A stretch of DNA of 64,000 bases from Paenibacillus algicola (lineage in GTDB: Bacteria > Bacillota > Bacilli > Paenibacillales > Paenibacillaceae). Below the pieces are notes generated by a model that was not told the origin of the DNA, ran no database searches, and saw only the letters and a program-made list of their open reading frames with translations. This document shows positions 1-9,500 of the stretch, in pieces. The position numbers and the translations under genes are program-made. Positions within the stretch are counted from its first letter, which is position 1. Each line of letters begins with the position of its first letter. Location: the NCBI RefSeq assembly GCF_005577435.1, contig NZ_CP040396.1, positions 4,109,001 through 4,173,000 of the forward strand, written 5' to 3'.

Positions 1-128
1 CCCATCTATTTAGCCCAGACATGCTGAACGTTAAAGTCTCTATTTAATAGACTTCATAGATTAGGAAAAGTTACGAAAATCCTGAAAGAAATGCTAGAGT
101 CCTTCCTCTTACTCGGTGAAAAAAACAC
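1..128. other. Window edge, no gene seen
   Basis: The stretch before the metK terminator holds no convincing reading frame. A weak inverted repeat (AGTCT...AGACT near 34-54) is visible, but without the context of the preceding sequence nothing can be assigned. Confidence 0.4.
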
Positions 129-175
129 AAAAAAAAGCCCGATACCCGCTCAGAAGAGCTAAGGTACCGGGCTTT
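129..175 (-). terminator. metK intrinsic terminator
   Basis: Read on the minus strand, AAAGCCCGGTACC pairs with GGGTATCGGGCTTT (one G-T wobble) and is followed by a run of T. It lies about 20 bases past the metK stop codon. Confidence 0.9.
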
Positions 176-194
176 GGTAACGATCAGTTAAGAA

Positions 195-1397
195 TTAGAT
201 GCCTGCTTGTTCCTTCAGGATGTCCGCTTTGTCGATACGCTCCCAAGGCAGATCCAGATCGGTACGGCCAAAATGTCCATACGCTGCAGTCTGCTTGTAG
301 ATCGGACGACGCAGATCCAGCATGCGGATAATGCCTGCAGGACGCAGATCGAAGTTATTGCGGATCAGGGAGACGAGCTTCTCTTCGCTCACCTTGCCTG
401 TGCCATAAGTGTCCACGCTGATCGATACCGGTGTAGCCACACCGATCGCATACGCCAGCTGGATTTCACACTTGTCAGCAAGGCCTGCAGCGACGAGGTT
501 CTTCGCCACATAACGTGCTGCATACGCTGCAGAACGGTCAACCTTCGTCGGATCCTTACCGGAGAACGCACCGCCGCCATGACGGGCATAACCGCCGTAG
601 GTATCTACGATAATCTTCCGTCCGGTCAGACCGGCATCCCCTTGAGGACCGCCAATGACGAAGCGCCCTGTCGGGTTAATATAATATTTCGTCTCGCCGT
701 CCAGCAGCTCTGCCGGAACAACAGGAAGAATAACTTGTTCTTTAATATCCTTCTGGATTTGCTCCAGAGTCACTTCTTCAGCATGCTGTGTAGATACAAC
801 AATGGCATCGACACGCACTGGCTGATCGCCATCATATTCGATCGTTACTTGCGTCTTACCGTCCGGACGCAGGTAATCCAGTGTACCGTTCTTACGCACT
901 TCCGACAAGCGGCGTGCAATACGATGGGACAAGGCGATCGGAAGCGGCATCAGCTCCGGGGTTTCATTCGTTGCGAAGCCGAACATCAGGCCTTGGTCAC
1001 CCGCACCAATGTTCTCGGTTTCCTTATCCATCTGGGCAGGATCACGATTCTCCAGCGCCGCGTTTACGCCTTGGGCGATATCCGCAGACTGTTCATTCAA
1101 GGATGTCAACACCGCACAGGTGTTGAAGTCAAAACCGTATTTAGCACGGGTATACCCGATTTCTTTCACGGTATTGCGTACGATGGACGGAATGTCCACA
1201 TATTCGGATTTGGTGCTGATTTCACCGATAACCAAAACCAGACCAGTAGCTACAGATACCTCGCATGCAACGCGCGCGTTGGGATCGTTGGCCAAAAAAG
1301 CGTCGAGTACAGCATCGGAAATCTGGTCACAGATCTTGTCCGGATGGCCTTCCGTCACGGATTCCGAGGTAAACAAGCGGCGCCCTTTTAAAGTCAT
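195..1397 (-). CDS. metK: S-adenosylmethionine synthetase
   Basis: Makes S-adenosylmethionine from methionine and ATP in the cytoplasm, the methyl donor for most methylation. The 400-residue product has the usual family length. Family signatures are visible: the N-terminal [13 protein letters not shown] segment, the [10 protein letters not shown] motif, and the GGGAFSGKD phosphate-binding loop. I chose the ATG at 1397 because GGGAGG lies 9 bases upstream; an in-frame TTG three codons earlier has no spacing to a ribosome binding site. The gene is monocistronic, between its own promoter (1504-1532) and terminator. A leader terminator at 1450-1481 suggests attenuation. No S-box fits in the roughly 100-base leader. 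Confidence 0.97.
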   Translation of the reverse strand: MTLKGRRLFTSESVTEGHPDKICDQISDAVLDAFLANDPNARVACEVSVATGLVLVIGEISTKSEYVDIPSIVRNTVKEIGYTRAKYGFDFNTCAVLTSLNEQSADIAQGVNAALENRDPAQMDKETENIGAGDQGLMFGFATNETPELMPLPIALSHRIARRLSEVRKNGTLDYLRPDGKTQVTIEYDGDQPVRVDAIVVSTQHAEEVTLEQIQKDIKEQVILPVVPAELLDGETKYYINPTGRFVIGGPQGDAGLTGRKIIVDTYGGYARHGGGAFSGKDPTKVDRSAAYAARYVAKNLVAAGLADKCEIQLAYAIGVATPVSISVDTYGTGKVSEEKLVSLIRNNFDLRPAGIIRMLDLRRPIYKQTAAYGHFGRTDLDLPWERIDKADILKEQAGI

Positions 1398-1449
1398 AAA
1401 GATCAACCTCCCATATGGATAGTGTGTTTAACAACGACAAGTCTTACAC

Positions 1450-1481
1450 AAAAAATGAACCTTTTCCGATTGGAAAAGGTT
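1450..1481 (-). terminator. Terminator-like hairpin inside the metK leader
   Basis: Minus-strand AACCTTTTCC-AATC-GGAAAAGGTT is a perfect 10-bp stem followed by CATTTTTTG. It sits between the metK promoter and the metK start codon, so it would stop both read-through from the spore-protein gene and, at least in part, metK transcripts. Confidence 0.8.
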
Positions 1482-1503
1482 TGATGTACAATCCTCAACA
1501 TGC

Positions 1504-1532
1504 ATAATATCGTATTTAATACCTGGTGTCAA
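1504..1532 (-). promoter_or_regulatory. metK sigma-A promoter
   Basis: Minus-strand TTGACA, 17-base spacer, TATTAT: a perfect -35 and a 5/6 -10. The predicted start is near 1497, giving a 5' leader of about 100 bases. Confidence 0.85.
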
Positions 1533-1594
1533 TCCAGATAGCCACCACTTTATATAGGGTATGCTGCACGGTGTTGAAACGTACCTTGCAAGGA

Positions 1595-1897
1595 TCAATC
1601 TCCCAACGAGCCGAACATCCCCTGCTCCGCCTGGCGGACCAGTCGCTTCGTAATTTCTCCGCCGACAGAACCATTTTGACGCGAGGTATAATGCCCCCAT
1701 CCAGGTCTGCGGGAAGTATTGTAGCCCCTGGTACCCATCTCGCCGAGCTCTCCGCCAAATTCCGTGTCGGCGCCATAGGCAGTAGGTGAGGAATGAGGAA
1801 TAATACCAAATTCGGCGGCGATTTCATACTTCATTTGATGCAGCATATGCCGGCTTTCTGGAACGACTTGCCGCTGTCTTGCATTTCTGCTGGCCAT
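1595..1897 (-). CDS. Alpha/beta-type small acid-soluble spore protein
   Basis: Small DNA-binding protein that coats the spore chromosome and protects it in the dormant spore. The 100-residue product carries both family blocks: [11 protein letters not shown] near residues 22-32 and [17 protein letters not shown] near 75-92. The segment between them (about residues 33-74) is longer than usual for the family and rich in Gly, Tyr and Arg. Start choice is supported by AGGAGGTG eight bases before the ATG. A sigma-G-like promoter lies at 1936-1965, fitting forespore expression. It may be a divergent minor SASP rather than a major one. Confidence 0.9.
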   Translation of the reverse strand: MASRNARQRQVVPESRHMLHQMKYEIAAEFGIIPHSSPTAYGADTEFGGELGEMGTRGYNTSRRPGWGHYTSRQNGSVGGEITKRLVRQAEQGMFGSLGD

Positions 1898-1935
1898 GGT
1901 TCACACACCTCCTGGAATAATAACATTCTCAACGA

Positions 1936-1965
1936 TAGTATGTGACCGTACTCAGGCCTTCACAC
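1936..1965 (-). promoter_or_regulatory. Sigma-G-like promoter of the spore protein gene
   Basis: Minus-strand GTGTG (4/5 to GHATR), 18-base spacer, CATACTA (7/7 to CATWHTA). The position upstream of a SASP gene matches the known sigma-G regulon. Confidence 0.6.
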
Positions 1966-2005
1966 GTATAAATGACTGCCTATCCTGGCAATAATTATAA
2001 CAAGC

Positions 2006-2524
2006 TTATTGTACAGCGTAGCCGCCGCGGACCATGACAACCAGACTTTGGCTCTGCCCTTGCTTCACCTGAATACCGCGTCCATCGCGCGGAAAAGATA
2101 ACAGATGATTCTTCGGTGCCGTCTCACCATTGACGAGGTCTTTACCGTCCGTCAGATCGGCAACGCCGTCTTTATCCTGCGTATAGATGACCGCAAGGCC
2201 GGAACGAACAATAAACTCAGCTCCAGCCTTGCCGATCAGAATTTGCCCGGGCTTCAAGGTTACAATATTCACCGCAGTGGGATCCACTGCCGGCGCTGTC
2301 GGCTCCAACGGATTCGGAGTCACTCCACCGCCTCCAAGTGCCTTCTGGATCTGCTGATCCACATAGCTCTTGGTAACGACGGGATCGTCAGCAGTGCCCG
2401 GCTGGGTGTTGGGGCTGGCGCTGTTGACAGGTGGGTTAAAGGCTATATTCAACCCAACAATACACGTGCCTATCAGACTAACAATTCCTGTTATTATTGA
2501 AACTTGTTTCAATCTGTTATTCAT
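2006..2524 (-). CDS. Hypothetical exported or membrane-anchored protein
   Basis: I do not recognise a family with certainty. The 172-residue product starts with a hydrophobic segment (about residues 8-30, signal peptide or membrane anchor). A Pro/Ser/Thr-rich linker follows, then a short helix-like stretch VTKSYVDQQIQKAL, a Gly/Pro linker, and a globular C-terminal part of about 90 residues ending in LVVMVRGGYAVQ. GGGAGG lies 10 bases before the ATG. It lies directly downstream of the S-layer gene, separated from it by that gene's terminator, so it may be expressed by read-through. A surface-layer accessory role is only a guess from position. Confidence 0.7.
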   Translation of the reverse strand: MNNRLKQVSIITGIVSLIGTCIVGLNIAFNPPVNSASPNTQPGTADDPVVTKSYVDQQIQKALGGGGVTPNPLEPTAPAVDPTAVNIVTLKPGQILIGKAGAEFIVRSGLAVIYTQDKDGVADLTDGKDLVNGETAPKNHLLSFPRDGRGIQVKQGQSQSLVVMVRGGYAVQ

Positions 2525-2555
2525 CAGACAAATTCCTCCCTACCCGGTTAAGTTA

Positions 2556-2586
2556 GAAAAAAAGAAGCCCGCCCGAAGGCGGACCT
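2556..2586 (-). terminator. S-layer gene terminator
   Basis: Minus-strand GTCCGCC-TTCG-GGCGGGC stem with a TTCG tetraloop, followed by TTCTTTTTTT, just past the stop codon at 2604. Confidence 0.85.
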
Positions 2587-2603
2587 CTTAAGGTCAACTA
2601 ATA

Positions 2604-5600
2604 TTAGTTGTTAGGAATAAATGTGGAGTAGAAGCTGTCGTTGCCAGATACAAGGTTACCTTCAGTATCCTTCAGGAAGCTTGGGTAAGGCTTGACGCGA
2701 ACATCAACCACTTTACCTTTGTTTGCAGTACCTACAGCATCAGCAAGGTCGACAACAACTACGTTAGTAGCTACATCACCATTGATACCAGTACCAACTC
2801 GGACTGTGTAGTCATTGCTAGCTCCTGCTTGCAGAGTCTTGCCGTCTACACGCACTTCAAAGTCGTAAGCGTTGTTAGCATCAGCTGCAATAGCCTCTGT
2901 GAATGTAACGTTAAAGGCATAAGTAGAAGTGCTCACAGTAGTTGCAACTTCTTTGATTGCTGGAGCAATTTTATCTTGAACAGTTGTGTTTGCCGCACCT
3001 GCGATTTGCTTACCAGCTGGAGTAGCCAAGGAAGCATTAGCCTTGACAGCTACACTAACTTGTTCACCATCATACTGGCCATTAGCATCCAATTTGTTGT
3101 TATCTGACAATGTCAGAACAACTTTCGAGCCGTCTACAACTGCAGAGTTTACAGCTAGTTCTTCATTATCAGCTGTCACAGTAAAGTCACTGATCTGTGC
3201 AGAACCGGATTGAAGAGCTTGGCTAAACACAACTTCAATCTTGTTTGTAGCTGTAGCGTTAGCTGCGTTTAATGCAATAGCATTTGCTTCACCAATTGTA
3301 TCTCTTGTGTCACGAAGATTCTCCAGGTAGTTACCTGCTACGTCTTTAACAAGTCTCACTTCAAAGCCTTTAACTTTAGAAGAAACACTTACGTCAGATG
3401 GGAACACCAAGATTGCAGACTTGCCGTCAGAAGAAACGTTAACCGTTGTACCCGAAGGCAGAGTTTGCCAAGCATTATTCTCATTTCTATAAGAATATTT
3501 CTCAGGCAGAACAATCGCGCCGTCGCCGCTAGTTGCCATCACTTCACTAAATGTAACAACGACACTGTTGTTTGCAGCCACATAAGATACATTAGTTACT
3601 GTAGGTGCAGTTGTATCTCCAATGGTCAGTTCCTTGGAGTAAGGAAGCATTACATTTTGAAGAGTTGTTGTATCAGCTACTCCTGCAATTTCAAGAGTAT
3701 ATTTCTTGCCTTGGGACAAGGCTTGATACAATTCTACTTCAACTGTTTTGGAATCACCACCAACACGAGTGACATCCTTCAGCTTAGAAACTTCTTTACC
3801 GTCAGCATCCTTAACTACATAGTTGGATGCAGTCAATGCAGAGCTACCTACGTTCTTGGAGAACTTCACAGTAATAGTCTTGTTATTGTTCTTCAGAGTT
3901 GCATTTACAACTTCTGGACGAGTTTGGTCGATAACTGGGCTCACTTGTACTTTAGTGTTAGCCGCAATCGCATTACCGGAGTAGTCTCTTACGCCTTCAA
4001 CCATCAGGTCAGTAGTGTATACAAGCTTGTTAGTAGAGTTGAAAGTAAACTTGTAAGTATCATCGCTGATTGCTTCTACACTAGAAGCAACACGCTTGCT
4101 GGAGCCTTGCATCCAGTAGATGTTAGAAGCCAGCACAGAAGCTTTGTCTACCGGCTCACTGAATTTCAGAGTTACTTCTTCGAATGTAGCTTTCTCAACG
4201 CCAGCTACAGTTGGAGCAGTAACATCTTCAACTACAGTGAATTTCAGATCGGAAGACAGGTTCTTCAGTCCGGAGAAGTCAGATACTCCAGTTACGTTCA
4301 GTGTGTGCTCGCCATTTGGCAGAGTGTTGTACACCTTCAAGATCACAACATTACCAGTTACTTCAGTAGCACCGAAAACGTTGTTGTTGTTGATTTTGAA
4401 GTTGTTAACTGTTGCGTTCATTACAGGCTCACTGAAAGTAACCTTGATTGTTTTGTTACCCAGAGCTTGAGCAGATTGAGCTACTGGAAGAGCAGCGTCA
4501 ACCGGTGTGAATTTAACGTCAGTTGCAGAGATTACTTTGCTTCCTGCACGAACGTTCATCACGCTCAGCTTGTATTCTTTTTGGTTGGTCAATCCTGCAT
4601 TAGCATTAGTGCTATCCGCAACTGTCAGAGTCACTGTTCTTCTGTCATTAGAAAGATCAGCATTCTTTACAGTAAAACCAGCAATACTGTAGTTGCTTTC
4701 ATCTTCAGCAGTAGTAGGATCTACCTCACCATCAAATCCTACAACAACTTCACGCAGGTTGGATGCAGATACATTCTCAACTTTAGTTGCGTCAGTTACA
4801 ACCCAAGTTACGCTCTCAGTGTAGTCGTAGCCACCGTTAGAGAACTTCACTTCAGTTGCTGTGTTAGGAGCCAAAGCAGTTTCCAGAGTTACTTTCACAG
4901 CTTCGTTGTTAGCCAGTTTGAAGGTAACAACTTTGCCGTTCTCGGAAACTTCGTAGGACATAACTTGTGGCTGTTGCTCAGCCAGGTAAATTGCGTAAGC
5001 AGTGTCTACCATTTGGGAACGTGTAGCGTTCGCAGTTGGGTTCGCAGAAGCGGAGATGATGTTGCTGTTGATTGCAGCTTGAACATATCCTTTAGCCCAA
5101 GTGGAAGCGTTGTTGTTCACTTCAGCAGGGATTTCCAGCTTCAGTGCACGTACCAGAACTGTAGCCATTTCCTGTACGGAAATTTTACCGTTGTAGTCGA
5201 AGATCATCTTCGTAGTGCTCTTACCTTCCATCAGGTTAGCAGAGTAAACTGCTTCGATGTAAGGAACAGCCCAGTTAGAGGATGTGTAGCCTTTGTCTTT
5301 GAAAGACAGCTGGCCAGTGATTGGCTGCAGACCCATCAGAGTGGATACTACTTTCGCGAACTCAGCGCGAGTCAGTTCTTTGTCAAGGTGAGCTTGGCCG
5401 TCTGGATATCCAGCTACGACTTTAGCTTCTTTAAGTACGTCAAACTTTTGTTGTGCAGTAAGATTGTCATCACCGAATGCAACACCAGCAAACATGGAGA
5501 ATGCCATTGCTGTAGACAGTGCTACGGATAAAATTTTCTTCATAACCTTTTTGTCTCCTCCTTGAATAGGAACATATAATGGATTTTCTTTAGATTGATA

Positions 5601-5615
5601 GCTCTTGTTACTCAT
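2604..5615 (-). CDS. S-layer protein with three N-terminal SLH domains
   Basis: Probable main surface-layer protein. After a signal peptide (MKKILSVALSTAMAFSMFAG) come three SLH domains with the binding motifs LTRAE, SVQE and ATRSQ, within about 200 residues of the mature start. A long Thr/Val/Asn-rich array of Ig-like, Ca-adhesin-like repeats follows to the C terminus. SLH domains bind pyruvylated cell-wall polymer, and csaB is 7 kb away. Two starts are possible: the ATG at 5615, nine bases after AAGGAGGTG (1003 residues, with 24 residues ahead of the signal peptide), and the ATG at 5543 after AAGGAGGAG (979 residues). Codon use (GTA, ACA, AAC-rich) differs from its neighbours, as expected for a very highly expressed gene. 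Confidence 0.92.
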   Translation of the reverse strand: MSNKSYQSKENPLYVPIQGGDKKVMKKILSVALSTAMAFSMFAGVAFGDDNLTAQQKFDVLKEAKVVAGYPDGQAHLDKELTRAEFAKVVSTLMGLQPITGQLSFKDKGYTSSNWAVPYIEAVYSANLMEGKSTTKMIFDYNGKISVQEMATVLVRALKLEIPAEVNNNASTWAKGYVQAAINSNIISASANPTANATRSQMVDTAYAIYLAEQQPQVMSYEVSENGKVVTFKLANNEAVKVTLETALAPNTATEVKFSNGGYDYTESVTWVVTDATKVENVSASNLREVVVGFDGEVDPTTAEDESNYSIAGFTVKNADLSNDRRTVTLTVADSTNANAGLTNQKEYKLSVMNVRAGSKVISATDVKFTPVDAALPVAQSAQALGNKTIKVTFSEPVMNATVNNFKINNNNVFGATEVTGNVVILKVYNTLPNGEHTLNVTGVSDFSGLKNLSSDLKFTVVEDVTAPTVAGVEKATFEEVTLKFSEPVDKASVLASNIYWMQGSSKRVASSVEAISDDTYKFTFNSTNKLVYTTDLMVEGVRDYSGNAIAANTKVQVSPVIDQTRPEVVNATLKNNNKTITVKFSKNVGSSALTASNYVVKDADGKEVSKLKDVTRVGGDSKTVEVELYQALSQGKKYTLEIAGVADTTTLQNVMLPYSKELTIGDTTAPTVTNVSYVAANNSVVVTFSEVMATSGDGAIVLPEKYSYRNENNAWQTLPSGTTVNVSSDGKSAILVFPSDVSVSSKVKGFEVRLVKDVAGNYLENLRDTRDTIGEANAIALNAANATATNKIEVVFSQALQSGSAQISDFTVTADNEELAVNSAVVDGSKVVLTLSDNNKLDANGQYDGEQVSVAVKANASLATPAGKQIAGAANTTVQDKIAPAIKEVATTVSTSTYAFNVTFTEAIAADANNAYDFEVRVDGKTLQAGASNDYTVRVGTGINGDVATNVVVVDLADAVGTANKGKVVDVRVKPYPSFLKDTEGNLVSGNDSFYSTFIPNN

Positions 5616-5665
5616 TAGCCGATACACCTCCTTCCCCGAGTTGAGCAGAAATCATATAAATGATG

Positions 5666-5685
5666 TCTGTGACGGGTATCACAGA
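5666..5685 (-). other. Stem-loop in the S-layer mRNA leader
   Basis: TCTGTGA-N6-TCACAGA is a perfect 7-bp inverted repeat in the transcribed leader, with a smaller one (ATCAT-N4-ATGAT, 5651-5664) between it and the first ribosome binding site. Leader structures in S-layer mRNAs are known to prolong message life; that role here is inferred. Confidence 0.5.
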
Positions 5686-5744
5686 AACTTGTAACCGGTC
5701 GAACACTGACCCTTTTTGTAGATTCCTAGAATCCCACCTAAGGT

Positions 5745-5773
5745 ATTATACAATGCTTGCCAAATGCCGTAAA
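5745..5773 (-). promoter_or_regulatory. S-layer gene sigma-A promoter
   Basis: Minus-strand TTTACG, 17 bases, TATAAT. The predicted transcript starts near 5738, leaving a leader of roughly 120 bases. Long A/T tracts lie further upstream (5885-5902), as in strong promoters with curved DNA. The rest of 5774-5966 holds no gene that I can see. Confidence 0.7.
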
Positions 5774-5966
5774 GAACATTTTTCTAAGGAAGAGATATGT
5801 TTCTTACGCCGGTATATGTTGGGCATCTCGTTGTGCTCTACATCTTAAACGTTAAGGGAGGGAAAAAGTTGCGGATGTTTCTCAATTTTTTTTCGTTTTT
5901 TTTGAAAGCCAAGATTGATTACCCCAAAAAGGTGCTAACAACGCAGTAATACGCCCCCTAAAGAGC

Positions 5967-5991
5967 AAAAAAAAGACGCCTCATCGGCGTC
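5967..5991 (-). terminator. Terminator of the 114-residue gene
   Basis: Minus-strand GACGCC-GATGA-GGCGTC followed by eight T. Confidence 0.88.
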
Positions 5992-6003
5992 CTCATTCCT
6001 GTC

Positions 6004-6348
6004 CTAACGAATCTTCATCGCGAGCTGAATAATCTGCGCCCGCATCTGCGGATCCTCGTTCAGCTTGCTGTACATGTTCTCAATGTGGTTCTTGTTGTCG
6101 CGGTATTCCTTCTCATGCTTGATCGTCACATGTGACCATTGAATCAAGGCGTTCTCCGCCAGCGTCAATTCATTAAAGGCATCATGGAAGCCTGTCTCCA
6201 GAACCAGCCCCTCCATGACCTCCTGAGTAATCTCTGGAACCTTCTTGCGAGTCAGCTCGATCTTCTTCTCCATAACCTTGGCTTTATCTTCGAACTGTGT
6301 CTTCGCTTTCATATAATCCAGCTGGGCTTTCGATAACTTCGGCTTCAT
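6004..6348 (-). CDS. Hypothetical helical protein, 114 residues
   Basis: Not recognised. The product is Lys/Glu-rich, lacks a signal peptide or membrane segment, and is predicted by eye to be mostly alpha-helical with coiled-coil potential (KAQLDYMKAKTQFEDKAKV and following heptads). It has its own promoter (6390-6418) and terminator, so it is a single-gene unit between two SLH protein genes. GAGGG lies about 13 bases before the ATG. Good start signal, strong promoter and terminator make it a real gene; function is unknown. Confidence 0.75.
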   Translation of the reverse strand: MKPKLSKAQLDYMKAKTQFEDKAKVMEKKIELTRKKVPEITQEVMEGLVLETGFHDAFNELTLAENALIQWSHVTIKHEKEYRDNKNHIENMYSKLNEDPQMRAQIIQLAMKIR

Positions 6349-6389
6349 AAAATCATTTCACCCTCTAAAAAATATTATGTGCTTTCGCT

Positions 6390-6418
6390 ATTGTAGCGCA
6401 TTCCCTATTTAATTTCAA
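6390..6418 (-). promoter_or_regulatory. Sigma-A promoter of the 114-residue gene
   Basis: Minus-strand TTGAAA, 17 bases, TACAAT, about 40 bases ahead of the start codon. Confidence 0.75.
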
Positions 6419-6463
6419 AGATCTGTAACTGGTCTGACAAATATTACTAGCTTTGATTCATGG

Positions 6464-6489
6464 AAAAAGAGCCGGGATTCCCCGGCTCT
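6464..6489 (-). terminator. Terminator of the large SLH protein gene
   Basis: Minus-strand AGAGCCGGG-loop-CCCGGCTCT followed by TTTTTCC. Confidence 0.88.
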
Positions 6490-6500
6490 CTCGCCTTCTA

Positions 6501-9500
6501 TTACATCTTAGGCAGCTTCTTAAGGTCTACCATGACACGCGCCACAATGATGGCGGCATCTGCACGCAGCGTTCTCGCCTTCGGGTTAAACATATAACCC
6601 TTCGACGGATCATTCGAGTCTACAAGAGAGCCTTGAATGAAGCCCTTCTTCGCAATCGCAAGTACGCTTGGACGTGCATAATAGTTAATCTCGGCATAAT
6701 CTTTGAAATACTTCTGCAGCCCTTTATCAATCTTGTCTCGATCGGTCTCCAGCTTCATATTTAGTGCGCCGGCAATAATGACCGCGGCATCCTGACGCTG
6801 AATGGAATTCGCAGCATCGAAATACTGCGGCTGAGTACCGCGGACAATACCAGCTCTTGCAGCTGTTTCGATGTATCGGAAATCATACAGCCCGTCCGGA
6901 TTCACAAGTGTCGGATCTGAAGGCAGCTCGGAGAAGTGCTTCGGTCCCATGTAGTTCAGCGGCAGGTTCAGCGACTTCACGATCATCGTTGTGAACTCGC
7001 CTCTGGATACATACTTGGACATCCCGAACTCATTCGTCGGATCAAATGCGTTCATGATTCCTTTAGCATACAGCGTCTCTGCAAAATCCTTGGCATATGG
7101 ATGGTCTACAATATCCTGATAAGAGTATCCCAGCTTCGCGACAACATAGTAGCCAAACCGATCAAACGGCACCTCGATGGTATGCTTCTTGGCATCCACT
7201 ACACCGCCAATATTTTCCCACTTCTTAATGTCCGGGTTGTAGCGGAAAACCGTAATCAGCTTGCCTGCCTCTACCGAAATGCTTGAATCGTAAGACAACT
7301 CAAGCGTTCCCACCTTGGATGGAACCAGCTCATCCTCTGGAATTCGGTCGTAGAACATTCTCATGCCGGAGCCCGCAAACTGGTACGGATCCACCCCGTA
7401 CGTGGTTGGGTCATAATCACTCTTCGTTGCTACCCGGTCTGCAATACCCGGATCAATCCAGAATACGGGACTCGACTTCACGAAACGTGACTGGAAGTTA
7501 CTGATAAACTCCCGGCGGCCTGTAGCTACCATGTTGTCGAAATCAATCGGCACACCTTCGAATTCATAACGGTTTACAACCCCGTCTTCACTGTTGCCGA
7601 TCGCAAACAGAATATCATGTCCTGTAAACACCTGATTCTTCAGCTGCTCCGGAATGTTATAATCTCTGCGGATCAGGCTGGTGCCCCGCTGGAACGTCAG
7701 GGAAAGCGCATTGTCGAACACTTTATGAGATGTCTTCATCTCCATCATGTACTGTGCTCCCGGAATATTAACCGGAACGTATTGAATGGAGATTGACTGC
7801 TCCACCTCATCATCGCCGACAACGGCCACAATATCGATCTCGTTCGCCTTGTTTGGCTTGAGATCCTTCACCAGAATACGGAAAGCATTCGGATAGTCAA
7901 TAACACCGTCATAATCAATATCATAGGCAAACTTCTCTGCCTTTTCCTTGCCAATCAAGATTTCAGAGGCCTGGTCGGAAGCAATGATCACCTCTACAAA
8001 GTTCTGGTTCACGATTCTCTTCCCGACTACAGGACGCAGCACGTTAATCGGCTTCGTAATCTTGATGACTTCAAGACGCTGGGAAGCAGAAGGTCCGCCG
8101 GCGCCATTGTTAAACACTTTCATCGTGTATACCTTCGGTGTGCCGTCAGCCGGTATTTCCTGGTCTCTCAGAATGAAGGAGAAGCTCTTCTTGTCCGGAT
8201 GGTAGTACACAGTCAGTCCCGGTACCGGATTGGAAGCATTCATGCTCACATTGTCTACAATAAACTCATGGTCCAGAGTCCAGGTATAAGTCTGGTCGCT
8301 GCCATCAATCTTCGGAGACACGATCTGGAGCATGTATTTCTGCTTGTCCGCAGTGGTCATCGTACCGAACTTGTTATTTACTTCGGTAGGGTTACCTCCG
8401 AGATTCAAAATATCAAAGGTGCCGTATACATTCATGCGGCTCTCTTCGGTCTTGTAGATGGAACCGGACTTCTCAAAACGTGCGTCCAGCTGGTCCGGTG
8501 CTCTGTCATTATAGCCCAGGTACGGGAACGGGATAATGCCCAAGGTGTCCTTCGCCGGAATTGTCGGTACGTTGAGCGGCAGCAGGTTCACCTTATAGGT
8601 TCTTTCGTACGTATTCTTGGTTGTACGGTACACAAAGCGCACCGTATTCTGTCCGGTACTAAACCGATTATATAAATCCTGATTGGTAAGGCCTCCCGCC
8701 AATCTGAAGCCATCGCTTCCGTCAGACTCCAGACGCACCTCTACATTATTCACATACAAGTACACAGTCTGTCCGGTTCCGCTGTAGATAATATCACTGC
8801 GGTTCGGGACATTGTTCAGTGTACCGCTCATACGGCTGAGCGCATCTGCTACGGTATCACTTGCCGAAGAAATATTGGAGGTATCCACTGAAATCATCTG
8901 CTCATCGACCATGCTTGTGAACTGGACAAACGGTCCATAGAGCAGTGTTACCGCAGCATCCTTCGTATCTCCTCCATTTGGACCGTCGATACGAAACGTC
9001 AGCTTCTGATACCCGTTGGCCGGCAGGCTGGTCAGCTCTAGAATGAACCGGTCAAGATAAGTTGGTCGGCCGTTAATATTCTTCACCACAGTATCCTGGT
9101 ATAGCTGAGGATACGTCGACAGCGCCAGGGTATTGCCTTTGGAGTCGGTTATGCGGCTGATTTGAATGTTATGTCCTGTACCGTTCACAACCAGCACTTC
9201 TACCGCAGTCGGCACGGAAGTGATGGTTGCGCCGTCCAGCGTACTGCCTGTCAAACCAAGCAGCCGCTGATTGGACATCCCGCTGGTATAGCCATTGAGA
9301 TAATTAATCTCGGCCACGTACGGGCGATTCATATCCCGCAGCGTCACATACGCATCTCCGGTCGTATCTCCCGCCCGCATGCTCAATGTTACTCTGCTGT
9401 CCAGCGTGTAGGAGCTGACATCACTCGTTACAAATTCCCCGATCATATACCCGTTAGAAGGGGATGACAACGGATCGAACGTCAGCGGAATCGTACCGGT

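Noticed and set aside
1398..1532. SAM-I riboswitch before metK
   Set aside because: The transcript before the hairpin is far too short, and no S-box motifs are seen.
3465..5531. Long plus-strand reading frame antisense to the S-layer gene
   Set aside because: It mirrors the biased codon use of the S-layer gene, is Ser/Cys-rich without a start signal, and matches no family.
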